From assembly GCA_964486135.1 (NCBI GenBank), contig CAZAKT010000010.1, forward strand, positions 1 to 49,475: DNA of 49,475 nucleotides. The letters run 5' to 3'. The notes beneath the pieces were generated by a model. The model was not told the origin of the DNA. It did not search any database and saw only the letters and a list, made by a program, of their open reading frames with translations. Made by a program: the position numbers and the translations under genes. The stretch's first letter is position 1. Each line of letters opens with the position of its first letter. This document shows positions 33,983-43,060 of the stretch, one piece after another. The stretch comes from UBA4923 sp964486135. GTDB taxonomy: Bacteria > Bacillota > Clostridia > Saccharofermentanales > DTU023.

Positions 33983-34148
33983 ATAAAACACTTTGACAAC
34001 AATAGTTCGATCTTGAGTCCAAGCTTCGTCTGCGGGAATATTATTTTATATTTGACTTGATCGAAGGGCTTTCATCCTACCCCTCCAAAAATATAAATGA
34101 CTGAAGTTTCTGTAATCAACCTTACTTTGGGCCTTAATATAGATTGGC

Positions 34149-35054
34149 CTAGAACCAGCCTTTGCGCTTGCAGTAGATCAGGCTGATAACGATGAAGACC
34201 AGGCTGACCCCGATGACGATAGGATAGGTCAGAGCGGACCTGAGCTCGGGCATATGAAGATTCATGCCATACCAGCCGGCGATCAGGGTCAGGGGCAGGA
34301 AGACGGCCGTGATGACCGTGAAGAAGCGCATGGTGTCGTTCAGACTGATATCCAGCTGGTTCTGGAAGGCTTCCCGGACCTGGGTCAGGTGCTCGCGCAG
34401 GTTCAGGGTCCGGTTCACCAGGCGGTTGACCTTGTTCTTGTGGGCGCGGAAGAGCTGGAGCTGACCCTTCGTAAAGAGTTTGTTCCTGTTCTCCTCCAGT
34501 TCCTCCAGGAGATCATAAAGGGCATCAAAATAGTGCTTGACGGCTGCCAGTTGCTTGCGCAGGAAGACGATCTCCGAGGCGTGGTCCTCCGGCTTCCGCT
34601 CCGTTGCCCTGTCCTCCAGATCATCGATGGCGTCATCGATCGCCTGGAGCAGGCCCGTCTCTTCCGTGAGAAGGAGATTGAAGAGGAGGCCCAGCGCCTG
34701 TCCCGGCATCCGGTTGACACCCGGTCCCCCTTCCAGACTCCGGCGAAACTTGTCAAAGACCGGACCCTGGCCGATCAGGACCAGATGCTTCCGGGTCAGG
34801 TAGCACTCCAAAGCCTCCGGCTCATCCGGATCCTCGGAAAAGTCAGGAATATGGAGGGAGAGGTAGTCGTAAGACTGGCGGGATTCAAAACGGATGGCAT
34901 TGGCTTCCGCTTCAGGAAAGCCCGCTTGCAGGGTAATCCCAGCCAAGGCGACGGCCAGATCCCCCTCACCGGGGCCAGCCATAAGAACAGCGGGCTCGTC
35001 CGGCAGTTGATCGGCTACCGCTTCAATTACTCTGTCTTCAAGGAAAATGATCAT
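34149..35054 (-). CDS. CorA-family metal ion transporter
   Basis: 301 residues from the ATG at 35054 (GGAGGATCC upstream). The long cytoplasmic helical domain ends in two membrane helices, the first preceded by the signature YGMN (in WYGMNLHMPE) that forms the selectivity entrance of CorA channels. Helix 1 is FFTVITAVFLPLTLIAGWYGMN and helix 2 LTYPIVIGVSLVFIVISLIYC. Substrates of this family include magnesium, cobalt, nickel and zinc; none is set by the sequence here. The gene stands alone. Confidence 0.9.
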   Translation of the reverse strand: MIIFLEDRVIEAVADQLPDEPAVLMAGPGEGDLAVALAGITLQAGFPEAEANAIRFESRQSYDYLSLHIPDFSEDPDEPEALECYLTRKHLVLIGQGPVFDKFRRSLEGGPGVNRMPGQALGLLFNLLLTEETGLLQAIDDAIDDLEDRATERKPEDHASEIVFLRKQLAAVKHYFDALYDLLEELEENRNKLFTKGQLQLFRAHKNKVNRLVNRTLNLREHLTQVREAFQNQLDISLNDTMRFFTVITAVFLPLTLIAGWYGMNLHMPELRSALTYPIVIGVSLVFIVISLIYCKRKGWF

Positions 35055-35395
35055 GGCGGATCCTCCGGCTGGTCCGAATGGGCCGGCCCTCAACTGATTC
35101 CAATTTAGGTCAAAGGACCGGCGCTTGCAACAGCTAGAGAGATTTTCGCTTATAATAAGTCCAGAAATTGCCCCCATGGCAGAGACCAGGCGGCCGGATT
35201 TTCATTCCGCAAACAGTTGATCGATCCGGAAGATCGGGAATAAGAAAAAACCGCAGGCGCAGTATCCAAAATCCCCCCATCAGGCTAAATCCGTCTGTTA
35301 GGTTACAGACGAAGCACAGATCCATTGTCTATGATAGCCCTATGCAATTGGAACCAATCTATTATTAGACTTACTAAAAACGGAGGACCTAATTC
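35055..35395. other. intergenic region between the CorA-like and catalase genes
   Basis: About 340 bases. GC-rich near the CorA start, then moderately AT-rich, with a TATTAT (about 35359-35364) that could be a -10 box for catalase, but no convincing -35 box or PerR-type box. An AGGAGG-like site (CGGAGG, 35381-35386) precedes the catalase ATG. Confidence 0.5.
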
Positions 35396-37108
35396 ATGTC
35401 AAGTAAAGATCCCATGGAGAAGAACAAGCTCGGGAGTCCCCTGCCGAGCCGGAACGACCGGGTCGGTCCAGAGACCGGCATCACCCGGGAGAGCGGAGCC
35501 CCCGCTATCAACAATCAGGACACCATGACCGCCGGCCCCCGCGGCCCCCAGGTCATCCAGGACGCCTGGCTGGTGGAGAAACACGCCCATTTCAATCGCG
35601 AGGTCATCCCCGAGCGCCGTATGCACGCCAAGGGCTCAGGCGCCTTCGGCGAGTTCACCGTGACCCAGGACATCAGCCCTTACACCAAGGCCAAGGTTTT
35701 TTCCGAAATTGGCAAGAAGACCAAGATCTTCATGCGTTTTTCGACTGTGGCTGGTGAACGGGGCGCCGCCGACGCCGAGCGCGATATCCGTGGCTTCGCA
35801 GTCAAGTTCTACACCGAGGAGGGCAACTGGGATTTGGTTGGCAACAACACCCCCGTCTTTTTCTTCCGGGATCCCAAGAAATTCATCGACTTGAACCATG
35901 CCGTCAAGCGCGATCCCAGGACCAATATGAGGAGCCCCAACACCAACTGGGATTTCTGGTCCTCCCTGCCTGAGGCCCTGCTCCAGGTGACCATCACCAT
36001 GAGTGACCGGGGGATCCCCTCCTCCTACCGCTACATGCACGGCTTTTCCAGCCACACCTACAGCCTGATCAACGCGGACAATGAGCGGGTCTGGGTCAAG
36101 TTCCATTTCAGGAGCCGGCAGGGCATCCAGAACCTGACCGACCAGGAGGCGGCTGTTGCCGTGGCGGGCGACAGGGAGAGCCACCAGCGCGACCTCTACA
36201 CCGCCATCGAGAAGGGCGATTACCCCGGCTGGACCCTCTTCATCCAGGTCATGACCGAGGAGGAGGCCCGGAAGATGCCCTACAACCCCTTCGACCTGAC
36301 CAAGATGTGGTACAAGAAGGACTTCCCCCTGATCGAGGTGGGCGAGCTGGTCCTGAACAAGAATCCGGACAACTACTTCGCGGATGTCGAACAGTCAGCC
36401 TTCAACCCGGCCAACAATGTGCCCGGTATCGGCTACTCGCCTGACCGCATGCTGCAGACCCGGCTCTTCGCCTACGGTGACGCCCAGCGCTACCGCCTGG
36501 GGGTCAACCACCATCAGATCCCGGTCAACGCCCCCCAGGGGGTGGAGCACCCACACAGCTTCCACCGGGACGGCCTTATGCGGGTGGACGGCAACCTGGG
36601 CAGTGAGCTCCACTACGAGCCCAACAGCTACGGCAACTGGAAGGACCATTACAAGGACGCCGAGCCGGTCCAGGAGGGCGGCGACGTCCAGCACTACGAC
36701 TTCCGTGAGGATGACCACGACTACTACAGCCAGGCCGGCCTCCTCTTCAGGAACATGTCGGACCAACAGAAGCTGGTCCTCTTCGAGAATACGGCCCGGA
36801 ACATGGGCGACTCGACCCTGCAGATCAAGCACCGTCACATCGTCCATTGCCACATGGCCGACCCCGACTACGGCAAGGGCGTGGCAAAAGCCTTGGGCAT
36901 CGACATCAATCAGGTTGACCTGACCCCCATGCTGTCAGACAGCCGGGAGGCCTGGGAGCAGGATAGGGCCCGGGGAGCGGATCTCAACACCCCGACCGAA
37001 CCCGCCTGCCCCGAATCGGCGAGGGACCTGCCCCCTGAGGGCCGGGACACCAATGTGGCCGATCCGGCTTCACTCTATAGCTGGGAGGAGGATCCGCATA
37101 TCCTGTAG
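35396..37108 (+). CDS. katA: monofunctional heme catalase
   Basis: 570 residues, longer than the roughly 480 of small-subunit catalases because of an N-terminal lead and C-terminal tail. The distal-site His is in HFNREVIPERRMHAKGSGAFGEF (residues 62-84), the Asn in GNNTPVFFFRDP, and the proximal heme Tyr in RLFAYGDAQRYRLG. It converts hydrogen peroxide to water and oxygen. Its presence argues against strictly strict anaerobiosis, or for survival of oxygen exposure. The gene is alone and well terminated; the stop codon lies in a 9-base tandem repeat (see below). CGGAGG 9 bases before the ATG. Confidence 0.93.
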   Translation: MSSKDPMEKNKLGSPLPSRNDRVGPETGITRESGAPAINNQDTMTAGPRGPQVIQDAWLVEKHAHFNREVIPERRMHAKGSGAFGEFTVTQDISPYTKAKVFSEIGKKTKIFMRFSTVAGERGAADAERDIRGFAVKFYTEEGNWDLVGNNTPVFFFRDPKKFIDLNHAVKRDPRTNMRSPNTNWDFWSSLPEALLQVTITMSDRGIPSSYRYMHGFSSHTYSLINADNERVWVKFHFRSRQGIQNLTDQEAAVAVAGDRESHQRDLYTAIEKGDYPGWTLFIQVMTEEEARKMPYNPFDLTKMWYKKDFPLIEVGELVLNKNPDNYFADVEQSAFNPANNVPGIGYSPDRMLQTRLFAYGDAQRYRLGVNHHQIPVNAPQGVEHPHSFHRDGLMRVDGNLGSELHYEPNSYGNWKDHYKDAEPVQEGGDVQHYDFREDDHDYYSQAGLLFRNMSDQQKLVLFENTARNMGDSTLQIKHRHIVHCHMADPDYGKGVAKALGIDINQVDLTPMLSDSREAWEQDRARGADLNTPTEPACPESARDLPPEGRDTNVADPASLYSWEEDPHIL

Positions 37109-37126
37109 ATCCTGTAGATCCTGTAA
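37100..37126 (+). repeat. 9-base tandem repeat over the katA stop
   Basis: ATCCTGTAG appears three times in a row (the last as ATCCTGTAA), so that three stop codons lie in the katA frame, 9 bases apart. Likely replication slippage. Confidence 0.8.
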
Positions 37127-37145
37127 AAATCAGATCAGATCCAAG

Positions 37146-37179
37146 CGGGGGGTGCACAGGCACCCCCTGCTGCTTTTCT
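37146..37179 (+). terminator. katA terminator
   Basis: GGGGGTGC (37148-37155) pairs perfectly with GCACCCCC (37160-37167) across ACAG and is followed by TGCTGCTTTTCTT. Confidence 0.75.
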
Positions 37180-37191
37180 TGAAGAAAAGCC

Positions 37192-37225
37192 CTATAAAAA
37201 AGGGAACCACCGGCCGGTGGTCCCC
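37192..37225 (-). terminator. terminator of the 37250 lipoprotein gene
   Basis: Minus strand: GGGGACCACCGG/CCGGTGGTTCCC (37202-37225) and TTTTTTATA directly after. It faces the katA terminator. Confidence 0.85.
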
Positions 37226-37249
37226 TGAAAAGGTCAGGAAGGATTCCTT

Positions 37250-38047
37250 TTAAGGGATCTCGAAGTTCAGTTGGTCGCCGTCCGAGGTGACCCCTGTCAC
37301 GGTATTCCCCTTGACGCTGTACCATTCCGACGCGGATTTAGGAAAATCCGGTGACTCATCACCCGTCAAGGCCGACGGCTTGCCCGCCTCGGAGGAGAAA
37401 CCCACCGTCCCATCCTTGCCCTCGATCGTCAGCATGTAGTAGGTGACGGTCCCGTCATCATTGCTGATGTAGTATTGGCCGACAAAACCATAGGCCGTCC
37501 GCCTGTATTCGGAGTAGAGCTTCTCCTCTCCATTCTCCAAGGCGGTGAAGAGATAACCGTCCCCCTTCTCGTCGTAATCGCCCGTAAAGACGGTCTCCTT
37601 GCCCTCATCATTCTTGTAGGTGATGGAGGATTTATTGCCGTCCCGGTCAAACTTCACATCCTCAATGCCCAGGTAGCCCATACCCAGCTTGGCGGCCGCC
37701 TCATCCTGGCCCAGAAAAGCCGCCGGCCACATGGCCAGGTCGATCATGGTGATGCCCAGGAAGGACATCATAGCCATACCCGCGTCCGGATTCTCTGTTA
37801 CCGCGTCTGAAAGCCGGCTGACCAGCTCCCCCTTGGCCTCCAGATAGGCCGTATAGGAATCGGCCGCCTTATTCCCGGTGGAGCCTGGATCTTCGGAACC
37901 AGGATCTTCCGGCCTGGGCTCTGTCTTTTCCGCGCCACCCGTTTCAACGGGAGGCTGGCTATTGTTTTCGGGATTCGATTTGGCGCAGCTTGCCAGCAAG
38001 AGGCTAGCGATTGTCAGGAGAACCAGGAACAGTGTAATTTTTCTCAT
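37250..38047 (-). CDS. secreted lipoprotein, unknown function
   Basis: 265 residues. Lipobox LLLASC with Cys21, a Pro/Glu-rich linker (about residues 28-60), then a globular region without a family I recognise: TENPDAGMAMMSFLGITMIDLAMWP (about 86-110), and beta-rich segments KSSITYKNDEGKETVFTGDY and TVTYYMLTIEGKDGTVGFSSE. A -10 sequence TATAAT lies about 75 bases upstream (38116-38121 on the minus strand) without a good -35 box. It could be a sensor or solute-binding-like protein, but no function should be assigned. Good terminator after the gene. Confidence 0.7.
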   Translation of the reverse strand: MRKITLFLVLLTIASLLLASCAKSNPENNSQPPVETGGAEKTEPRPEDPGSEDPGSTGNKAADSYTAYLEAKGELVSRLSDAVTENPDAGMAMMSFLGITMIDLAMWPAAFLGQDEAAAKLGMGYLGIEDVKFDRDGNKSSITYKNDEGKETVFTGDYDEKGDGYLFTALENGEEKLYSEYRRTAYGFVGQYYISNDDGTVTYYMLTIEGKDGTVGFSSEAGKPSALTGDESPDFPKSASEWYSVKGNTVTGVTSDGDQLNFEIP

Positions 38048-38233
38048 AGGAAAATACCTTCCTTTCCTTGCGTCGCTACCAGGGCGACTGAATAAGCCTC
38101 AGTGAGACTCTTGTAATTATACTATTAAAGAAAGAAAATCTGTGTATCCATACGGAATATACTTATAATAATATTCTGAATTTGTAAGACAAAAAGCCAG
38201 GATTAAAGGAAAAAAGCGCAGGCTTTCGCCGGG

Positions 38234-38707
38234 TCAGCCCCTTTTATCCTCTTTCAGCCGCCTTTGGATATCCCGGTCAAGGTCCCTTTCCTTGATGGTC
38301 TCCCTTTTGTCGTGGCGTTTCTTGCCCCGGGCGACACCGATTTCAAGCTTGACCCGGCCGTCGGAAAAATAGGCCTTGAGGGGGATCAGGGTCATACCCT
38401 TTTGCGAGACACTGACTTCCAGCTGTTCAATCTCATGCCGGTGGGCCAGGAGTTTCCGGTCCCGGATGGGGTCCGGATTGAAACGGTTGCCCTGCTCATA
38501 AGGGCTGATATGGGCCCCGGTCAGGAAGAGCTCACCGCCCCGGACCACGACATAGGCCACACCGATGCTGAAATGTCCCTGACGGATGGATTTGACCTCG
38601 GTGCCCGTCAGGACCAGGCCGGTTTCCAGCCTCCGCAAAATATGGTATTCGTGGCGGGCCCGCCTGTTCTCTACAATGAGTTTTGTCTTTTTTGCTTGTC
38701 CCTTCAT
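38234..38707 (-). CDS. smpB: SsrA-binding protein SmpB
   Basis: 157 residues, usual length. ENRRARHEYHILRRLETGLVLTGTEVKSIRQG is the N-terminal OB-fold signature and the tail VARGKKRHDKRETIKERDLDRDIQRR the RNA-binding, decoding-centre helix. SmpB loads tmRNA onto stalled ribosomes. The tsaD gene transcribed before it ends 3 bases upstream, so the two share a message. Confidence 0.96.
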   Translation of the reverse strand: MKGQAKKTKLIVENRRARHEYHILRRLETGLVLTGTEVKSIRQGHFSIGVAYVVVRGGELFLTGAHISPYEQGNRFNPDPIRDRKLLAHRHEIEQLEVSVSQKGMTLIPLKAYFSDGRVKLEIGVARGKKRHDKRETIKERDLDRDIQRRLKEDKRG

Positions 38708-38710
38708 CTT

Positions 38711-39933
38711 CTACCCCGCAAACAGCCCGTCGATTTCATCCAGTTCGGCCATGGGCCTGGCATTGAGGTCGAGTCCGGCCCTTCTCCCCGCCCGCCAGGC
38801 ATAGTAGCCGGCGGCCCCGATCATGGCCGCGTTATCGGTACAGTAGGCCAGGGAGGGGATGGTGAGGGCCAGTCCCCTTCTTTCGGCCAGGGCCCCCATG
38901 GACTCGCGTAGCCTCTTGTTGGCCGAGACCCCTCCGGCAACGACCAGCCGCTTGTGGCCGGTGGCCTCCAGGGCCTCCTCCGTATGATCGACCAGGGTCC
39001 GGACGACCGTTTCCTGGAAGCTGGCGGCAAAGTCCTTCAAGCCACAGGCCTGGGGCCAGTCCCTACCCTCAACCTCCGCCTGTCGCTCCAGCTTCCTGTA
39101 CTGGTTGAGGGCGGCCGTTTTGACCCCACTGAAGGAAAAGTCAAAGGAACCCTCAAAACGGGTCATAGGAAGATCCAGAGCCTGGGGGTCCCCTCCCCTG
39201 GCGGCCTCTTCCATAAGGGGGCCGCCCGGGTAACCCAGGCCGATGACCCGGGCAATCTTGTCGAAGGCCTCTCCAGGGGCATCATCACGCGTCCTTCCCA
39301 GAACCTTGAAATGGGTGTAATCCAGGACTTCCGCCAGGCTCGCATGCCCACCCGACACCAGGAGGCACAAAAAGGGGGGTTCCAGATCCGGGTCCGCCAG
39401 GTAGGCTGAGGCGATATGGCCCTCCAGGTGGTGGACGGGGATCAGGGGGAGGCCGGTCGCCGCCGCCAGCCCCTTGGCCGCCGCGACACCGACCAGGAGG
39501 GCGCCGACCAGGCCCGGGCCAAAGGTAACCGCGATGGCCGTGAGATCTCCCAGGTCTTTCCCCGCTTCTTTCAGGGCCCGGTCCAGGACAGGCAGGATCA
39601 TCTTCACGTGCTCACGGGAGGCAATTTCCGGCACCACACCGCCGAAGGCGGCATGCCGGTCAATCTGGGTGGAGACAACACTTGAGGCCAGCCTTCNNNN
39701 NNNNNNNNNNNNNNNNNNNNNNNNNNNNNNNNNNNNNNNNNNNNNNNNNNNNNNNNNNNNNNNNNNNNNNNNNNNNNNNNNNNNNNNNNNNNNNNNCCGA
39801 AGGCGGCATGCCGGTCAATCTGGGTGGAGACAACACTTGAGGCCAGCCTTCGTCCGTCCCCAACCACCGCTGCGGCCGTCTCGTCACAGGAGGTCTCGAT
39901 CCCCAGTATCCACTTGTCCTTCTTTTCGTCCAT
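38711..39933 (-). CDS. tsaD: tRNA threonylcarbamoyladenosine transferase (with assembly gap)
   Basis: N-terminus KWILGIETSCDETAAAVV and later VVPEIASREHVKMI with metal-binding histidines, HHLEGHIASAYL and CTDNAAMIGAAG, all TsaD signatures (ASKHA fold), which forms t6A at position 37 of ANN-reading tRNAs. The gene is interrupted by 100 N (39697-39796), but the 55 bases on either side are identical; merging them gives an unbroken frame of 355 residues (DRHAAFGGVVPEIASREH). The start is taken as the ATG at 39933, with 39945 as the alternative. Confidence 0.92.
39642..39696. repeat. 55-base duplication, left copy (assembly artefact)
   Basis: Identical to 39797-39851 over 55 bases, on the other side of a 100-N gap. 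Most simply the same stretch at the ends of two contigs that was not merged. Confidence 0.95.
39697..39796. other. assembly gap, 100 N (false gap)
   Basis: Flanked by the 55-base repeat; joining the repeats restores the tsaD frame, so the gap has no missing sequence. Confidence 0.95.
39797..39851. repeat. 55-base duplication, right copy (assembly artefact)
   Basis: See left copy at 39642-39696. Confidence 0.95.
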
Positions 39934-40071
39934 ATCACTTTCCATCCATGGCCACTTTACACCAGCGGCTTGGCCGGTCTTTGATTCTATCACCCGGACG
40001 GCCGGCCCCGCAACGTCAGTGGTCCGCTTCTGCTAAAATCCACTTAGGCAATAAGAAAAGAGGGCAAGCAT

Positions 40072-41076
40072 TTGAGAAGGGGAAGCTACACATCCGTATA
40101 CAAGCGACGGAAATTCGGGACCAGGGCCATCTTGACCCTCCTGGCCTTCCTGCTGATTCTCGCCCTCCTGGTCGCCGTCACCAGTCTGGTCAAGGCTGAC
40201 CGCCTCATGAAAAAATCTCCGGAAGCCCTCCCTCCCTACGCCACCAATTCCCTGCCCTCTTTCAGGTCCATTTCCTTGAGCCTGGATCAGGGCCAGTTAT
40301 CCCTCAAGGGCTGGCTGATCCCCCCCGAAAAAGAAGAGAATCGCGGCAGCATCATCCTGGTCCACGACCAGGGAAGCAACCGCCTGCCCTTTGGTCTTGA
40401 TACAGCGCCACTCCTGAAACACCTGTCCCGGGAAGGCTTCTATGTCCTGACCTTTGATCTCCGTCACAGTGGGGATTCTTCCGGTTCCCTCTCCTCTTTT
40501 GGCTATGCCGAGGCGGAGGATGTGATCGCCGCCATCGACTGGACCCTTGACAATCTCCCCGCCTCCCCCCTCATCCTTTATGGTTTCGGGTCGGGTACGA
40601 CAGCCGCCCTCCGCGCCCTGTCAGAACTTGACGAGGCGAGCAGGCAGGAGGGGACAGACGGCCAAGAGAGTTTCTCCCGCATAGCCGCCCTTATAGTCGA
40701 CAGCCCGGCCCGTGACAGTGACGCCTTCATCCGGGCCAGCCTCCGTAGCGAAGCCAACAAGTTCCTCTTCTGGCTTCCAGCCACCACCCCCTATGCCGTC
40801 CGTATGTCCGTAGGAAACCCTGAAAAGCAGGACTATTTCTCCTACTTCTCTTCCCTGTCACTCCCCGTCCTGATCCTGGGCCATGAAGAGGACAGCTTCC
40901 TGAAAAGCATTGACTACCAGCCCATGATCGAGGAGAGGATCCGGCTCCTGCCTGACAGGACAAGCAGTCACCTGCTCCCGGGATCCGGCCATCTTTCCAG
41001 CTATCCTGAGGATAAAGAGGCCTACTTGGTGGCCCTGTCCAACTTCCTGGACCGCTGGTTCCCTGAAACAGACTAA
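40072..41076 (+). CDS. membrane-anchored alpha/beta-hydrolase
   Basis: 334 residues from the TTG at 40072 (GAGGG 7 bases upstream; TGCTAAAAT, an extended -10 box, at about 40032-40040). One N-terminal helix (ILTLLAFLLILALLVAVTSL) sets the domain outside the membrane. The fold shows IILVHDQGSNR and FDLRHSGDS (oxyanion region), the nucleophile elbow G-F-G-S-G in YGFGSGTTAA, an Asp in GHEEDSFL and the catalytic His in GSGHLSSYPED. It resembles BAAT/YqkD-type hydrolases of Bacillota. Divergent from tsaD. Substrate unknown. Confidence 0.82.
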   Translation: MRRGSYTSVYKRRKFGTRAILTLLAFLLILALLVAVTSLVKADRLMKKSPEALPPYATNSLPSFRSISLSLDQGQLSLKGWLIPPEKEENRGSIILVHDQGSNRLPFGLDTAPLLKHLSREGFYVLTFDLRHSGDSSGSLSSFGYAEAEDVIAAIDWTLDNLPASPLILYGFGSGTTAALRALSELDEASRQEGTDGQESFSRIAALIVDSPARDSDAFIRASLRSEANKFLFWLPATTPYAVRMSVGNPEKQDYFSYFSSLSLPVLILGHEEDSFLKSIDYQPMIEERIRLLPDRTSSHLLPGSGHLSSYPEDKEAYLVALSNFLDRWFPETD

Positions 41077-41077
41077 G

Positions 41078-41103
41078 GCCCCCCGGTGTCAAACCGGGGA
41101 GCC
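41078..41103. terminator. possible bidirectional terminator hairpin
   Basis: CCCCGGT (41081-41087) with ACCGGGG (41093-41099), further pairing GGC with GCC; lies between two converging genes but lacks a T-run on either side. Confidence 0.35.
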
Positions 41104-41145
41104 TATCCAGGCCCTTTACCTTGAGCCAACTATCACATATTCTTG

Positions 41146-42675
41146 CTAGTCTTCCTTGAAGACGCGACTTCCCTTCCAGAGGACAATCAGGGAAAGGACC
41201 ATGAGGAGCATACCCAGGTAGAGATAATAGGAAGGCATCTCTCCCGTCGCGGGCGCTTTTACATCCCCTTCTCCCAGGACCATCTCTTTTGATCCATCGG
41301 CTTCCCCGCTTCCAGTTTCGTCCGTATCACCCAGAACCAGTTCTCCCGGTCCTTCATCCCCTTCAGGGGGCGGATCATCTCCCCCATCGGGAGGTGGATC
41401 AACTGACGGGCTTCCGGTATAGATATTCTTGATCGTGAGATAATCAACCCTCTCCATCCTATAATCGTCAAGTTCTGTGAGCTCAACTACATAGTATTTG
41501 TACTCCACCCCCTTGTCATTGGTTCGGGGCATTCCAGGCCATACGAGTTCAGTCTCACCGTCTTTGAGCGTCTTTATGGCGTCTTCGATCGTCTCCAACT
41601 TGACACTGCCATGTGCACCCGGAACTTCCCGGTACAGCTCAAACTCAATTTCGGGTCTGGGCGACTCTCCCCCTTCCCAGATCTTTTTTACCTTAACATC
41701 TATAGTCGGAGGCAAGGGATCATCGACAATGGGACCGAAACCAGCAAATTTATTGATCACAAGGATGACGGTTGGAACTGCCTGTGTGCAACCAATAACT
41801 CCCTTCTCTGTCACCTCGGCCTTCCCTTTTTCGACAGAATAGTGTGGTGTGTAGTCGGTGACGGGCATTTCCTGAAGCTTAAAATCCCGTCCAGCCGGTA
41901 AGCCCTCCAAGATCATTCTTTCACCTGCAGCCAATTTGAACTTAGCCCAGGCCTGATCATCGAACTTCAGAGCTCCCAGTTCCTTATTTTCCATACCCTT
42001 GACCCAGAGGCCGAAGGGGAACCTCTCATCGCAGTCTTCATTTCCGACAACTGTCTTTTCAACAACAAAATCAGAAACTTCTGGGAGGGGGGTATTCTTA
42101 AAGGTAACGGTCGTGAGCCTTTCCGCGTTGACACTGACGGTCGTCTCCGCCCCCGTAAATTCAACTTTCTTAGAGTAACCTCCTGGGTTACCGTGCACAA
42201 TGCTGCCGGCCACCTCATAGCCTTCAGGATTCAGCTCAGTAATCTTGTACTGATACTTAACTTTCAGATCAAATCTTTTCTCTTCCCCGTCTTTCAAGGA
42301 GAATTTGATCGCCCTTTGGAGCTCACCCTTCCCGAGTGCCACGGACTCCAAAATATCTCCTGACGGGATGGGAGTGATCTGAAAATTGAATACCTTATCC
42401 TTATCTAAGCCTTCTCCCAGGCTTGTGTCAGTGGTCTCGACCCCACCCAGAACAGTCTTTTTGACAACCAGGGTACCGCGGACGTCCTCGGTATCCGCAG
42501 GCTTTTCTGGCCATTTATCCTGATCCTCGAGGCCCATTTCCCCTATTTGTCTTTGTCCATCATCCGCCAAAGTCTTGACTGCCGTGCTGATTGGGACAAG
42601 GGTCAAGGCCAGGAGAATAGCCAGCAATTTGGCCTTCCAGGAAATGGCTTTAACCTTACTAATTTTTGCCTTCAT
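41146..42675 (-). CDS. cell-wall-anchored surface protein with Cna-B-like domains (APATGE sorting signal)
   Basis: 509 residues. Signal segment AKLLAILLALTLVPISTAVKTLA, then two related domains that begin LVVKKTVLGG and FVVEKTVVGN (about 67-195 and 200-310), and a Cna-B-like domain IDVKVKKIWEGGESPRPEIEFELYRE (about 320-415) with YYVVEL as the likely acceptor for an internal isopeptide bond with the Lys of VKKIW. A Pro/Asp/Glu-rich spacer follows, then APATGE (474-479), a hydrophobic helix and a charged tail, the layout of sortase substrates with Ala in place of Leu in LPXTG. AAGGAGAGG precedes the ATG. Fourth in the surface-gene array. Confidence 0.82.
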   Translation of the reverse strand: MKAKISKVKAISWKAKLLAILLALTLVPISTAVKTLADDGQRQIGEMGLEDQDKWPEKPADTEDVRGTLVVKKTVLGGVETTDTSLGEGLDKDKVFNFQITPIPSGDILESVALGKGELQRAIKFSLKDGEEKRFDLKVKYQYKITELNPEGYEVAGSIVHGNPGGYSKKVEFTGAETTVSVNAERLTTVTFKNTPLPEVSDFVVEKTVVGNEDCDERFPFGLWVKGMENKELGALKFDDQAWAKFKLAAGERMILEGLPAGRDFKLQEMPVTDYTPHYSVEKGKAEVTEKGVIGCTQAVPTVILVINKFAGFGPIVDDPLPPTIDVKVKKIWEGGESPRPEIEFELYREVPGAHGSVKLETIEDAIKTLKDGETELVWPGMPRTNDKGVEYKYYVVELTELDDYRMERVDYLTIKNIYTGSPSVDPPPDGGDDPPPEGDEGPGELVLGDTDETGSGEADGSKEMVLGEGDVKAPATGEMPSYYLYLGMLLMVLSLIVLWKGSRVFKED

Positions 42676-43010
42676 TTTCCTCTCCTTCTACGAATTAACT
42701 CAAGCGTACCTAAAGCATCTTCTCAACAAGCAGGACAGGCGATCCGGGAACCTGTTTGGTAAAGACCTTTCTTTGGATTTTTCCCGGCCAGCTGCCGCAA
42801 GTAGCCTCTCATCCCAGCTCACGCAGTTGGACCTCCTTAGCCCCGGCATCCGCCAGGGTCATCTCACCCGGGCAATTCCTTAAGAAAGTCCCTGGTGTCA
42901 TTTCCTTTGATTCTTTTCTTTGTGGTCTTCTTTGCCACAAGGTCGTTCCTATTTTCAGCCAGACGAAGGACTATGGCACAAGCCTTTCCTACCTCTGCTC
43001 CGAGGAATAT
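42676..43010 (-). other. long leader / intergenic stretch before the APATGE surface gene
   Basis: About 335 bases between the conserved element (43010-43060) and the ATG at 42675. GC content is intermediate. It may be the 5' leader of the mRNA; some short GC-rich stems are present (for example GCCGGGG/CCCGGGC-like segments near 42840-42880), but I do not recognise a riboswitch class. I see no convincing gene in it on either strand. Confidence 0.5.
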
Positions 43011-43060
43011 ATTCAACCGTTATGACAACTAGAATATTAATTCATTATTCCTAGAATAAT
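43010..43060 (-). promoter_or_regulatory. conserved upstream element, copy 1
   Basis: Contains ATTCAACCGTTATGACAACT (43011-43030, plus strand) and, 13 bases further, the 7-3-7 inverted repeat ATTATTC-CTA-GAATAAT (43044-43060). The same order and spacing recur at 45086-45135 with about 40 of 51 positions alike. Lies 335 bases upstream of the 41146 gene. Confidence 0.6.

Noticed and set aside
32246..34148. Full mobile element with att sites at ssrA
   Set aside because: No integrase and no duplicated ssrA 3' end were seen; only the AT-rich content and the position speak for insertion.
35055..35395. PerR or Fur box before katA
   Set aside because: No TTATAATNATTATAA-like palindrome in the interval.
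42676..43010. Cyclic-di-GMP or S-adenosylmethionine riboswitch in the leader
   Set aside because: The conserved core sequences of these classes are not found.
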